Source: DATEEG01 sp035525055 (GTDB taxonomy: Bacteria > Actinomycetota > Acidimicrobiia > Spongiisociales > ZC4RG35). Taken from it: a stretch of DNA of 9,648 nucleotides. The stretch is taken from NCBI GenBank assembly GCA_035525055.1, contig DATLEZ010000109.1, forward strand, positions 1 to 9,648. Reading direction: 5' to 3'. The position numbers and the translations under genes were made by a program. Below, one piece after another: positions 1-7,399 of the stretch (positions within the stretch are counted from its first letter, which is position 1; each line of letters begins with the position of its first letter). The notes under the pieces were generated by a model. That model was not told where the DNA came from. It did no database searches and saw nothing but the letters and a program-made list of their open reading frames with translations.

Positions 1-88
1 GACCCCTATCTGGGTTTTCCGGGTGTCGGCGAAGGTCATCTTGAGCGTGGTTGGCGAGAAACTCCCCGGAGGGACAACTACGGGCGGC

Positions 89-451
89 CTACTTGGCGGG
101 AAGGCGACCGTTCACCCGGGCGGTGAGCTCGGACATGTTGAAGGGCTTGCGAACATAGTCGGCGGCCCCGAGCTCGAAAGACCGCACAACCGTGTCATCG
201 TCGTCAACTGCGGTCAGGACCAGCACCGGGAACTCGACCCCGGCCTCCCTCCACTTGGCAATCACCTCTGTACCCAGCATCGCCGGCATCAGCTGATCCA
301 GTAGAGCGAGGTCGATGTCGCCATTCATGCCAGCCTCATAGGCGGCGGCGCCGTCTTCGGCCTCGATCACTTCATGGCCGGCCGCCCGAAGATGTCGGGA
401 GACCAGCATCCGAACAGTTGCGGCATCATCGGCGACCAAAATTCTGGCCAT
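89..451 (-). CDS. Stand-alone CheY-like response regulator receiver
   Basis: This 120-aa protein is a single phospho-receiver domain with no output domain. The acidic pair is D8-D9, the phosphoacceptor is D52 in LALLDQLMP, the switch threonine is T80 and the conserved lysine is K102 in RKPF. All the catalytic positions of an active receiver are therefore present. It should accept phosphate from a histidine kinase and signal by protein-protein contact in the cytoplasm. No kinase lies in the window, so the partner is unknown. The ATG at 449-451 begins right before the receiver beta strand (MARILVADD), so little or nothing is missing. No good Shine-Dalgarno is visible. It is divergent from the phosphoribosyltransferase across about 145 bases. 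The 88 bases downstream, to the window edge, hold no recognisable gene or clear terminator. Confidence 0.93.
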   Translation of the reverse strand: MARILVADDAATVRMLVSRHLRAAGHEVIEAEDGAAAYEAGMNGDIDLALLDQLMPAMLGTEVIAKWREAGVEFPVLVLTAVDDDDTVVRSFELGAADYVRKPFNMSELTARVNGRLPAK

Positions 452-595
452 ATCGCTACCGGCGTTCCTAACGAGTCTGATCGGGGTTCAGTTGACGCCC
501 AGCCCGGGCGCCAATCGCCAGCCACAGACGATAGCCTCGGAAGCCTTGGGGACCGTGACCCCACCGCCCAACACCCGAGCCAACCACCATTCACA

Positions 596-1246
596 GTGTT
601 CTTTCAAGACCGATTCCATGCCGGAAGTCTTCTGGCCGAGCGCCTGCGGGGACTCCGACCGAGCTCACCGGTGATCCTCGGGCTTCCCCGGGGAGGAGTG
701 GTCGTCGCCGAGCCGGTAGCGGTGGCTCTCCAGGCTCCGCTCGATGTCATCATCGTCCGGAAGCTCGGTGTGCCCTATCAACCGGAGTTGGCAATGGGGG
801 CGATCGGGGAAGGTGGCGTCAAGGTCATCGAAGCGTCGGTCGTAGCCTCTGCCCGGATCGATGATCGTCAAATGGAAGCGGTCGAACGACGGGAGCGCGC
901 CGTCCTGGAGGCCCGGATTGCCGAATATCGCCAGTGGCGGCCAGCGATCCCGCTGGAAGGGCGATCAACGGTGATAGTGGACGATGGGATCGCCACAGGC
1001 GCCACGGTGCGCGCCGCCTGTCAGGTCGTCACCAGCAGGGGGGCCTTGAAGGTAACGGTGGCGGTCCCGGTCGCAACCAGGGAGGCGATCCGGCGAATCC
1101 GAGCTATGTGCGATGAGGTGATCTGCCTGCATTCGCCGACCCGGTTCGGGGCGATCGGGCTGTTCTACTCCGACTTCTCCCCCGTCGACGACCTTGAGGT
1201 CAAGAGGATTCTCATCAACCGCCTGGCCGACACGCCAACGGGCTGA
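596..1246 (+). CDS. Phosphoribosyltransferase (COG1926-like)
   Basis: This 216-aa protein, read from a GTG at 596, is a type I phosphoribosyltransferase fold. The PRPP-binding loop is VIVDDGIATGAT at about residues 126-137, with the two adjacent acidic residues D129-D130. An upstream loop GLPRGGV (29-35) fits the pyrophosphate-binding position, and the C-terminal FYSDFSPVDD is typical of this family. The acceptor substrate cannot be told from sequence, and members are usually annotated only as phosphoribosyltransferase. An ATG at 374 is in frame but would overlap the receiver gene antisense and adds about 74 residues of low-complexity sequence. Family members start with a segment like FFQDRFHAG, so the GTG at 596 is preferred. 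It lies 35 bases upstream of the acyltransferase on the same strand and may be co-transcribed with it. Confidence 0.88.
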   Translation: MFFQDRFHAGSLLAERLRGLRPSSPVILGLPRGGVVVAEPVAVALQAPLDVIIVRKLGVPYQPELAMGAIGEGGVKVIEASVVASARIDDRQMEAVERRERAVLEARIAEYRQWRPAIPLEGRSTVIVDDGIATGATVRAACQVVTSRGALKVTVAVPVATREAIRRIRAMCDEVICLHSPTRFGAIGLFYSDFSPVDDLEVKRILINRLADTPTG

Positions 1247-1268
1247 CACGACCAATCCAGACGTGCCG

Positions 1269-1274
1269 TAGCCT
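1269..1274 (+). promoter_or_regulatory. Possible -10 hexamer for leaderless acyltransferase transcript
   Basis: TAGCCT fits the actinobacterial TANNNT -10 pattern and ends 7 bases before the GTG at 1282. That is the spacing expected when transcription starts at the start codon. There is no Shine-Dalgarno in front of this gene. No convincing -35 box was seen, so this rests on motif and spacing only. Confidence 0.3.
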
Positions 1275-1281
1275 CCCCACA

Positions 1282-1965
1282 GTGCCAAACCGCGCAAGCA
1301 ATCGAGCCCGTGATGAGGAGCCCCCTCGGCGGCCGGCCATCAGACACCGGGTCGCGTGGCGGGTCGGCCCCGCTTCGATCCGGGCTGCCGCACGTCTCAT
1401 GTGGCGTTTTCGCATCGAGCACGAGGCGCCATTCCCCAAACCCCCGTTCATCATCGCTGCCAACCATCTCTCTTTCCTCGACCCCCCGCTGGTCGGAGCC
1501 GCCTGGGGACGGAGGGTCCGATTCATCACGCTTGCCGACCTCTTCGGCAACTACCCCCTGCTCGACTTCACGCTCGAATCGTTCGAGGCGATCCGGGTCA
1601 GGCGCGGCACCGTTCCGCTCTCTGCAGTCCGGCAATCACTGGCCCATCTCGCCGACGGAGGCGTGGTCTGCCTCTTCCCGGAGGGCACGAGAGCACCTAA
1701 GTGGGGTAAGGTCCCACCACTTCCCGGCGCTGCCTGGTTGGCGGTGAGGGCAGGAGTGCCGATCGTGGCAGTGGCCGCGATTGGAACTGATCAGGTTCTC
1801 GGCATCGACAACAAGCTCCATCGGGGACGCATCCGGATCAAGGTCGGGCCGACCTTCTATCCAGAGGGCACCGGTCGCCCCGCGGTCGACGATCTGACCA
1901 AGAGGTGGTCCGACTGGATCGCAGGAGCGACCGACAGTGGAATCGGGGACAGAGGGCCCGTCTAG
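1282..1965 (+). CDS. PlsC-type 1-acyl-glycerol-3-phosphate acyltransferase family protein
   Basis: This 227-aa protein carries the glycerolipid acyltransferase signature. The catalytic HX4D motif is NHLSFLD (H62, D67) and the substrate-binding FPEGTR motif is at 132-137. VPIVAVAAIGT at 159-169 matches the usual motif IV position. It probably transfers an acyl group to lysophosphatidic acid or a related lysolipid at the inner face of the membrane. The exact acceptor is not determined. The first 25 residues are arginine-rich and poorly conserved in type, so the start is uncertain, but the GTG at 1282 has a TANNNT hexamer 7 bases upstream. It follows the phosphoribosyltransferase by 35 bases. 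Its stop shares a CTAG with the stop of the TerC-family gene on the other strand. Confidence 0.9.
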   Translation: MPNRASNRARDEEPPRRPAIRHRVAWRVGPASIRAAARLMWRFRIEHEAPFPKPPFIIAANHLSFLDPPLVGAAWGRRVRFITLADLFGNYPLLDFTLESFEAIRVRRGTVPLSAVRQSLAHLADGGVVCLFPEGTRAPKWGKVPPLPGAAWLAVRAGVPIVAVAAIGTDQVLGIDNKLHRGRIRIKVGPTFYPEGTGRPAVDDLTKRWSDWIAGATDSGIGDRGPV

Positions 1966-2768
1966 GCGCCAGGTTCCGACGGGGTCGACCGGATGACTCC
2001 GACCGCTCCCGCCGCCTCCGTTTCCTTCACAAAGGTGGGCCGGAGCTCGACTGGATTGCGGGCAGCTTTCCGAGTCCGGAGACGGAGGTTCAAGAACTCC
2101 ACGAAGATCGAAAAGCCCATCGCGAAGTAGATGTAGCCCTTCGGTATGTGTAGGTCCCATCCCTCGGCGACAAGGGACATGCCGATGAGCAACAGGAAAC
2201 TGAGTGCAAGCATCTTCACAGTAGGGTGCCGATTGACAAAGTCACTGATGCTCGTGGCCGAAACGAGCATCACGCCGACCGCAATCACGACGGCGGCGAT
2301 CATCACCCCGATCTCGTCGGCCATCCCGACCGCGGTGATGACCGAGTCGAGGCTGAACACAGCATCGAGCAGAAGTATCTGGACGATGACCGAGGCGAAG
2401 CTCGCGGCAACTACAGCCGGTCCGCGGGCCTCTTCCCCCTCCAGCTTCTCGTGGATCTCGAAGGTCGCCTTAGCGAGCAGAAATAGGCCCCCACCGATCA
2501 GGATCAGGTCGCGACCGGAAAAGTCCTTGCCGACGAGGGAGAACCACGGTTCGGTCAGTCCGATCACCCAGGAGATACTCAACAAGAGAAGTATCCGCAT
2601 AACCATGGCCAGCCCAAGCCCGACCTGACGCCCCCTGTTCTGCTGGTGGGCTGGCAACTTCGAAGACAGAATCGAGATGAAAATGATGTTGTCGATGCCG
2701 AGCACCACCTCGAGGGTGGTCAACGTCAGCAACGCGATCCAGATCTCCGGGTCGGTCAGCCAATCCAC
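1962..2768 (-). CDS. TerC-family integral membrane protein
   Basis: This 268-aa protein belongs to the TerC family (YkoY/YgdQ-like). About seven hydrophobic segments are visible, near residues 10-34, 51-72, 86-104, 118-147, 153-175, 185-205 and 211-231. The family's acidic membrane motifs are present: EVVLGIDN (20-27), with E20 and D26, and DAVFSLDSV (135-143), with D135 and D141. Related proteins in E. coli and Bacillus (Alx, MeeF, MeeY) are linked to manganese export or to metal loading of exported enzymes, and older literature links the family to tellurite resistance. Metal transport here is an inference from the family. The GTG start at 2768 lies just before the first membrane segment and has TAATCT 8 bases upstream. 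No yybP-ykoY manganese riboswitch fits in the 43-base gap to the upstream HD-GYP gene. Confidence 0.93.
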   Translation of the reverse strand: MDWLTDPEIWIALLTLTTLEVVLGIDNIIFISILSSKLPAHQQNRGRQVGLGLAMVMRILLLLSISWVIGLTEPWFSLVGKDFSGRDLILIGGGLFLLAKATFEIHEKLEGEEARGPAVVAASFASVIVQILLLDAVFSLDSVITAVGMADEIGVMIAAVVIAVGVMLVSATSISDFVNRHPTVKMLALSFLLLIGMSLVAEGWDLHIPKGYIYFAMGFSIFVEFLNLRLRTRKAARNPVELRPTFVKETEAAGAVGVIRSTPSEPGA

Positions 2769-2776
2769 GCCGAGTG

Positions 2777-2782
2777 AGATTA
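2777..2782 (-). promoter_or_regulatory. Possible -10 hexamer for leaderless TerC-family transcript
   Basis: On the minus strand TAATCT ends 8 bases before the GTG start at 2768. It matches TANNNT and is close to the TATAAT consensus. It would give this gene its own promoter inside the 43-base gap after the HD-GYP gene. No Shine-Dalgarno is seen, and no clear -35 box was found. Confidence 0.3.
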
Positions 2783-2811
2783 CGGGCTCCGGGCGATAGA
2801 CGCGACGGCGC

Positions 2812-3933
2812 CTAGGCGGCCGGAAGGGCGGCTATCTCGAAGGGCTCGTCGGAGATAGTCGCCTCAAAAGCCTCGACCACTTCTGGATCGAAGTGAATTC
2901 CGGAGAGTCCGACGATCTCCACGACCGCCGCTTCCACTGGCCAGGCTTCCTTGTAGGGACGGACGCTGATCAAAGCGTCGAAGACGTCGGCCACTGCAAC
3001 GATCCGGGCCGCCTGAGGGATCTCCAACTTGGCGAGGCCTAGGTAGCCGCTCCCATCCCATCGCTCATGATGAGTGAGGGCAACCTGCTCGGCCATCTGG
3101 AGAATCGGGCTGGTGCCACCCGAAAGGATCGAAGCTCCGACCGTGACGTGAAGCTTGATCTCCTCGTACTCGACGGCGGTCAGAGGACCCGGCTTGAGGA
3201 GGATGTGGTCGGGAATCGCAATCTTGCCGATGTCGTGCAGAGGAGTGGCGAACCGAATGATCTCGATCTGGTCAGCCGGCAACCCGAGCTGGCTGGCGAT
3301 CCGCACAGAGAGAGCACCCACCCTCTCGGTATGGCGGCCAGTCATGTCGTCGCGATACTCGCTGGCAAGGGCGAGACGCTGGAGGATCTCCCGCTGCGAG
3401 GCCGCCAGCTCGGCAGTCCTCTCGGCCACCCGGAGCTCGAGCAACGTCGTCTGGTCGGTCAACTCCCGATGCAGTTTGCGAAGACGAAGGAGGTTTCGGA
3501 CCCTCAGCGTCACTTCGAGCGTGTCGATCGGTTTCAACAGGAAGTCCGTGGCCCCCGCCTCGAGCGCGGCCATGCGCGCCTTGGTGCTGGTGTCGGTTGT
3601 GATCACGACTATCGGGAGTTCCGGCAGGTTCAACTCGTGTCTGACCTTGTCCAGGAGGGCAATGCCATCCGAATTCGGAAGGTGCAGGTCGAGAAGGACC
3701 AGGTCGGGGTCCCATTCCTCGATTACTGCAATTGCCCTCCGGAAGTCGGACAACGTGAGCAAGTTGTGATACCCGGTTTGGGCAAGGACCTGTCTTAGCA
3801 ATGCCAGATTGGATGGCTCGTCATCCACGATGAGGATCCGGGCGTCGGTTGGCTCGAGGATTGTGATCATAGGTTGCGTCCGGACGCGTTCGAGCCAACG
3901 GAGATCCGCCGCGGCGTCATCGAGGACGACCAT
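2812..3933 (-). CDS. Response regulator with HD-GYP domain (predicted c-di-GMP phosphodiesterase)
   Basis: This 373-aa protein has an N-terminal receiver (about 32-150) with D37-D38, phosphoacceptor D82 in LVLLDLHLP, T112 and K134. A helical, probably coiled-coil linker follows (about 152-190), then an HD-GYP domain (about 190-360). Metal-ligand motifs are present: H201, HD at 233-234 in PLHDIGK, H262, HH at 288-289 in HHERWDGSGY, and D316 in VADVFDA. It should be a phosphorylation-controlled cytoplasmic enzyme that degrades cyclic di-GMP. The namesake GYP reads GYL (296-298) and the loop after it is one residue shorter than the classic form. The ATG at 3933 gives 21 residues before an internal ATG at 3870 (residue 22). 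Codon use in that extension looks coding, but neither start has a Shine-Dalgarno. No cognate kinase is in the window. Confidence 0.93.
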   Translation of the reverse strand: MVVLDDAAADLRWLERVRTQPMITILEPTDARILIVDDEPSNLALLRQVLAQTGYHNLLTLSDFRRAIAVIEEWDPDLVLLDLHLPNSDGIALLDKVRHELNLPELPIVVITTDTSTKARMAALEAGATDFLLKPIDTLEVTLRVRNLLRLRKLHRELTDQTTLLELRVAERTAELAASQREILQRLALASEYRDDMTGRHTERVGALSVRIASQLGLPADQIEIIRFATPLHDIGKIAIPDHILLKPGPLTAVEYEEIKLHVTVGASILSGGTSPILQMAEQVALTHHERWDGSGYLGLAKLEIPQAARIVAVADVFDALISVRPYKEAWPVEAAVVEIVGLSGIHFDPEVVEAFEATISDEPFEIAALPAA

Positions 3934-4036
3934 TCAAGAGCCGGAAAATTGGGGTTCATGGAAGCCGGTACCTAATTGTCGGCACAGGTTGGGGATCGGT
4001 TAAAGGCAATCGAACCCCCAATGGCCCTTTTAGGCC

Positions 4037-4435
4037 TCACTCCCGCTCGATAGCCACCACCACAGCACTCCAGTGGCAGTAATTGCCCAAATCGAGATAT
4101 ACGTCGAGATTTTCATCGACGAAGTCGGCTGTCCCGTCGCAGGCTTCGATGGTCACATCCACCAGTTCGACGTCCTCGAGATGCCAGTTGTGGCCGGTGT
4201 TGACGGCTCCGTCGCCCTCCAGGATCCGGCCGTTGGGAATCCCCGCCGAGCCACCCTCGTCCAAGGCTTCCCGGGCTCGATCGATTGAGACCGCGTCGAC
4301 GATCCTTGCGATGAAGCTCCCCGACGGCGTTTCGAACGTCACGAGGATGGACGTCGCCGACGCTGGCTCACCGCCACATGCGGCTCGGCGAGGATGGCGA
4401 TTCCCAGCACCGAGGTTCTCCGAACTAGCTCTCAT
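4037..4435 (-). CDS. BP74-like domain protein with scrambled signal peptide
   Basis: The 132-aa product matches, from about residue 29 to the end, the BP74-like domain seen in Dictyostelium BP74 and in secreted streptomycete proteins often labelled calmodulin or calmodulin-binding. The hallmarks are an F.V...D...I..AR segment, a GRILEGDGAVNTG.NWHL segment, then IEACDGTADFVDENLD and a C-terminal GNYCHWS. Its molecular function is unknown. Family members are usually exported, but this frame begins MRASSENLGAGNRHPRRAAC with no hydrophobic core. In the +1 frame at 4425-4387 the DNA reads VRRTSVLGIAILA, which would complete a lipoprotein signal ending in the in-frame AACGG. The ATG at 4433-4435 is firm: it overlaps the TGA of the acetoacetate-CoA ligase gene as ATGA and follows AAGGAGGG. 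It is the last gene of the three-gene operon. Family assignment is from recognised motifs only. Confidence 0.75.
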   Translation of the reverse strand: MRASSENLGAGNRHPRRAACGGEPASATSILVTFETPSGSFIARIVDAVSIDRAREALDEGGSAGIPNGRILEGDGAVNTGHNWHLEDVELVDVTIEACDGTADFVDENLDVYLDLGNYCHWSAVVVAIERE

Positions 4436-6405
4436 GAACCCTCCTTGCGTTCTTGATCGGATCCACCCAGAGCCATCAGGCTGCGATATGGGTCGAGACT
4501 CTCGGGATTGGCCAGAGCTTCGATGTTTCGAATCGGGTCTCCGTTGACCGCCGCCCCAACGGCCAACTCGCTGATCTTGCCACTCCTGGTGCGGGGAATG
4601 TCGTCCACGGCGAGGATTAGGGCCGGCACGTGTCTGGGCGACCCTTCATCGCGTAGTCGCCCCCGGATCCGCGCCTCGAGGTCCGGAGTCAGTTCGGAGC
4701 CGGGCGCCAGGCGAACGAACAACACGACTCTGGTGTCCCGCTCCCACCGCTGGCCGATCACGACTGATTCGACCACCTCGGGAACGGCGTCGACAATCCG
4801 GTAGATCTCGGCTGTGCCGATCCGCACTCCCCCGGCATTCAAGGTGGCATCCGACCTTCCGAGGATCACGAAGCCGCCGCTTGCGGTCGTCATCGCGTAG
4901 TCCCCGTGAGTCCAGACTCCCGGATTCTGGAGGTAGTAAGCGGAGCGATAGAGATCGTCGCCGTCGGGGCCCCAGAACTTGAGAGGCATCGAAGGAAACG
5001 GAGCAGTGCAGACCAACTCGCCAGGTAGGCGATCGATAGGACGTCCCCGCTCATCCCATACCTCAACCGCCATGCCGAGCGCCGGGCCCTGGATCTCACC
5101 GGCGTTAACGGGGAGGGTCGGGTCTCCACCGACGAAGCAGCCACACAAATCGGTTCCGCCCGAAATCGATGCCAGGTGGACGTCTTTCTTCACTGCGTCG
5201 TACACGTAGCGAAAGCTCTCCGCCGAGAGAGGCGATCCAGTCGAACCGATAGTTCGGAGGGAACCGAGATCATGGGTGCTGACGGGCCTGTGGTCCGCCC
5301 CTGACAATGAATCGATGAATTTGGCCGAGACTCCGAGCATGGTCATCCCAACCTCATCCACCAGATCGAACAACCGGCCAGGCCCGGGATGGAACGGGCT
5401 TCCGTCGTAGAGGACGAGGGAGGCGCCGTGTCCGAGCCCCGACACCAGCCAGTTCCACATCATCCATCCCGACGTCGTGAAGTAGAAGAGACGATCACCC
5501 GCCTTCACATCGCAGTGGTGGCTTTGCTCCTGCAAGTGCTTGATCAACACACCGCCGGCCCGATGCACGATGCATTTGGGCATTCCCGTTGTCCCGGACG
5601 AGTAGAGGATGTAGATGGGGTGATCGAATGGAAGCCTTTCGAACCTGGGGACCGCGTGTTGGTGGCCCTCGACGAACTGTCGAAACGGGGTGACTCCGGC
5701 CGGGAACGTATCGTCTGATTCCGAAACGCCAACGACAGCCTTCAGCGTCGGGAGAGCGGCCCGGATGGTCGGGATTTGCTCGAGGCGTGAGAACCAGCGG
5801 CCGCCGTAGTGGTAGCCGTCCGCCACCAGCAACACCATCGGTCCGACTTGCCCGAACCGGTCGACCACTCCGTTCACCCCGAAGTCGGCCGAGGTCGAGG
5901 TGAAGGTGGCTCCGATCGACGCGGCCGCCAGAAAGGCAATGACCGTTTCCGGGATGTGCGGAGTCCAAGCCGCAACCCGGTCACCGGCGCCCACTCCGGT
6001 CGCCCTCAAGGCCGATGCGAACGCCGCCACCTGCTGACGCAGCTCTGCCCATGTGATGACTCGTTCGAAGTCATCTTCACGCCGGTAGAGCAGTGCCGGT
6101 TGATGTGCCCCAATACCTCGTCCATCGAGGAGGTTTTCGGCGACGTTGAGTCGAGCGTCAGGAAAGAAGCGCGCCTCCCACATGTGATCGCCGGCAACGA
6201 AAAAAGTTTCGCCTTTCTCGCCAATCATCCCGACGTCGTCCCAAACAGCCGACCAGAAGCCGCCCGGCTCCTTGATGGACCACATCTGAAGTGCCCTCGT
6301 GTCGGCGAGGTCGAGACCTACGCCTGCGTTTACGGACCTCCGGAATCGATCGATGTTGCTGGCGAGAATTCGTTCTGGGGAAGGAGCCCACAACTGCTCG
6401 CTCAT
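4432..6405 (-). CDS. Acetoacetate-CoA ligase (acetoacetyl-CoA synthetase)
   Basis: This 657-aa protein is a full-length ANL-superfamily adenylating enzyme of the acetoacetyl-CoA synthetase type (EC 6.2.1.16). It should convert acetoacetate, ATP and CoA into acetoacetyl-CoA in the cytoplasm. Motifs in order are the P-loop YSSGTTGMPKCIVH (268-281), SGGTDLCG (415-422), HGDYA (500-504), GRSDATLNAGGVRIG (516-530), with D519 and R528, and the catalytic lysine K610 in TRSGKIS. The N-terminal FFPDARLNVAENLL segment (80-93) and the overall length also fit this family rather than plain acetyl-CoA synthetase. The ATG at 6403-6405 overlaps the TGA of the HAD gene as ATGA, and no strong Shine-Dalgarno is seen, so it is probably translated by coupling. 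Likely roles are ketone body use or feeding polyester or isoprenoid precursors; the neighbours do not decide this. Confidence 0.95.
   Translation of the reverse strand: MSEQLWAPSPERILASNIDRFRRSVNAGVGLDLADTRALQMWSIKEPGGFWSAVWDDVGMIGEKGETFFVAGDHMWEARFFPDARLNVAENLLDGRGIGAHQPALLYRREDDFERVITWAELRQQVAAFASALRATGVGAGDRVAAWTPHIPETVIAFLAAASIGATFTSTSADFGVNGVVDRFGQVGPMVLLVADGYHYGGRWFSRLEQIPTIRAALPTLKAVVGVSESDDTFPAGVTPFRQFVEGHQHAVPRFERLPFDHPIYILYSSGTTGMPKCIVHRAGGVLIKHLQEQSHHCDVKAGDRLFYFTTSGWMMWNWLVSGLGHGASLVLYDGSPFHPGPGRLFDLVDEVGMTMLGVSAKFIDSLSGADHRPVSTHDLGSLRTIGSTGSPLSAESFRYVYDAVKKDVHLASISGGTDLCGCFVGGDPTLPVNAGEIQGPALGMAVEVWDERGRPIDRLPGELVCTAPFPSMPLKFWGPDGDDLYRSAYYLQNPGVWTHGDYAMTTASGGFVILGRSDATLNAGGVRIGTAEIYRIVDAVPEVVESVVIGQRWERDTRVVLFVRLAPGSELTPDLEARIRGRLRDEGSPRHVPALILAVDDIPRTRSGKISELAVGAAVNGDPIRNIEALANPESLDPYRSLMALGGSDQERKEGS
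4439..4446 (-). promoter_or_regulatory. Strong Shine-Dalgarno of the BP74-like gene
   Basis: AAGGAGGG on the minus strand ends 3 bases before the ATG at 4433-4435. It lies inside the last codons of the acetoacetate-CoA ligase gene. It is the best ribosome binding site in the window and fixes the start of the BP74-like gene, which matters because the N-terminus of that protein looks frameshifted. Confidence 0.8.
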
Positions 6406-7124
6406 GCCGGCGACTCAACCGCGTCGGCAAATGCTTCGAGTGTCGCGAACCGCCACCGCGGCTCGATTACCGACTCGGTAGCCGGTGTTGCCCCGGAGTC
6501 TGAACGGTCGTGACCGCGATCGATCCAGACGGAGGGCAGCCCATACCGCTGGGCGGGCACGTGGTCATGAAAGAGGCTTTGGGCCACGTGGAGGAGGTCG
6601 GCACGATCCAATCCCATCTTCGGTAGGCTGCCGAACAGAGCCTCGAAGTGCGGGGCTCGGGGCTTGTAGGCACCGACATCCTCGGCGGTGATGATCGAGT
6701 CGAACGTGACACCAAGGCGCTGGTTGCTGGCGGCAAAGGATGCCCGGTCGACATTGGAAACGATGATCAACCGGAAGTGGTTAGCGAGCCTGGTTAAGGC
6801 CGAGGCAGAATCGGGAAAGGCTGGCCAATCCCCCACCGTCTCGCCGAACCGAACGGCATCTCCATCAGTGACGAGGGCATTCAGCCTGGACCCGACTCGC
6901 CTGAGCACTTCACCCAGAACCTCGGGGTACAGCAGCGCTGGTGATTGCTCGCCCTGAACGACGGTTTCGATCTCAGAAACCAACCGAAGCAGATGATCGT
7001 CCGAGACGTTCAGGTCCACCCCATTGGCCCATTCCCGGAGCGCCACCGACATTCCCGTTTCCCAATCGATCAGGGTGCCGTAGCAGTCGAAACTGAGTGC
7101 ACGGAACTGGCTGAAGTCGCTCAC
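6402..7124 (-). CDS. HAD-superfamily hydrolase, haloacid dehalogenase type II-like
   Basis: This 240-aa protein is a class I HAD hydrolase. Motif I is FDCYGTLIDW with nucleophile D13, motif II is IVSNVD with S123, motif III is K154 in GAYKP, and motif IV includes D187 in LFHDHVPAQ. The cap lies between about 20 and 100. The overall pattern, including DCYGTLIDWE and GLPSVWIDR, is that of proteins annotated haloacid dehalogenase type II. Many of these have never been shown to dehalogenate and may be phosphatases, so the substrate is unknown. The GTG at 7122-7124 has TAACCT 9 bases upstream and no Shine-Dalgarno. It is the first gene of the coupled set, its TGA overlapping the ATG of the acetoacetate-CoA ligase gene. 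It begins 49 bases after the stop of the 72-aa gene. Confidence 0.9.
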   Translation of the reverse strand: MSDFSQFRALSFDCYGTLIDWETGMSVALREWANGVDLNVSDDHLLRLVSEIETVVQGEQSPALLYPEVLGEVLRRVGSRLNALVTDGDAVRFGETVGDWPAFPDSASALTRLANHFRLIIVSNVDRASFAASNQRLGVTFDSIITAEDVGAYKPRAPHFEALFGSLPKMGLDRADLLHVAQSLFHDHVPAQRYGLPSVWIDRGHDRSDSGATPATESVIEPRWRFATLEAFADAVESPA

Positions 7125-7133
7125 GATGGAGGA

Positions 7134-7139
7134 AGGTTA
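7134..7139 (-). promoter_or_regulatory. Possible -10 hexamer of the HAD/ligase/BP74 operon
   Basis: On the minus strand TAACCT ends 9 bases before the GTG start of the HAD gene. It matches TANNNT and would give a leaderless or very short-leader operon transcript. The stretch between it and the start (TCCTCCATC) is pyrimidine-rich and cannot act as a Shine-Dalgarno. Confidence 0.3.
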
Positions 7140-7173
7140 GGAACCGTAGATGCACGCGAGGAAAGGTGGCGTT

Positions 7174-7392
7174 TTACCCGGACCGCTCTTCGGCGTCGAA
7201 GGTCCCCGGCTTGAAGAAGAGGAAATGACCTACGTCCGGTGACCAGAATGCATCCATCGGTTGGCCTTCGGTGCTCCACTCCGTCCGTCCCTTGTAGACG
7301 CAACCCTCGAACGTCTCCGGATCGGGCGCAGGGTCACTCCCGTGCAGGCGGCGGCCCATGATCCTGTAAATACGTCCGTGACCGAGATCCAT
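7174..7392 (-). CDS. Small protein of unknown function (72 aa)
   Basis: I do not recognise this protein. It is probably real. Third codon positions are mostly G or C, the composition is balanced, and it is not antisense to another gene. It is soluble-looking and has one cysteine in GCVYKG (about 30-35). An aromatic-rich second half contains DAFWSPDVGHFLFFKPGTF (about 47-65). There is no signal peptide or membrane segment. The ATG at 7390-7392 has TAGTCT 7 bases upstream, which supports a leaderless start. A second ATG at residue 12 is possible. It lies 49 bases upstream of the HAD gene on the same strand, so it could be carried on a longer operon transcript. It is divergent from the 86-aa gene. 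Confidence 0.6.
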   Translation of the reverse strand: MDLGHGRIYRIMGRRLHGSDPAPDPETFEGCVYKGRTEWSTEGQPMDAFWSPDVGHFLFFKPGTFDAEERSG

Positions 7393-7399
7393 CGCGGCG

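Noticed and set aside
374..595. N-terminal extension of the phosphoribosyltransferase from an ATG at 374
   Set aside because: It overlaps the receiver gene antisense, reads as low-complexity sequence, and family members begin at about the GTG at 596.
3067..3798. Open frame of 243 codons on the plus strand
   Set aside because: It lies wholly antisense to the HD-GYP gene, which has all its motifs; long mirror frames are common in GC-rich coding DNA and this one has no recognisable domain.
4020..4034. GGCC-flanked repeat downstream of the BP74-like stop as an operon terminator
   Set aside because: The arms are only about 4 bases and no T-run follows on the minus strand.
5809..6513. Open frame of 234 codons on the plus strand
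   Set aside because: It is antisense to the acetoacetate-CoA ligase and HAD genes, with arginine/serine-rich, motif-free sequence.
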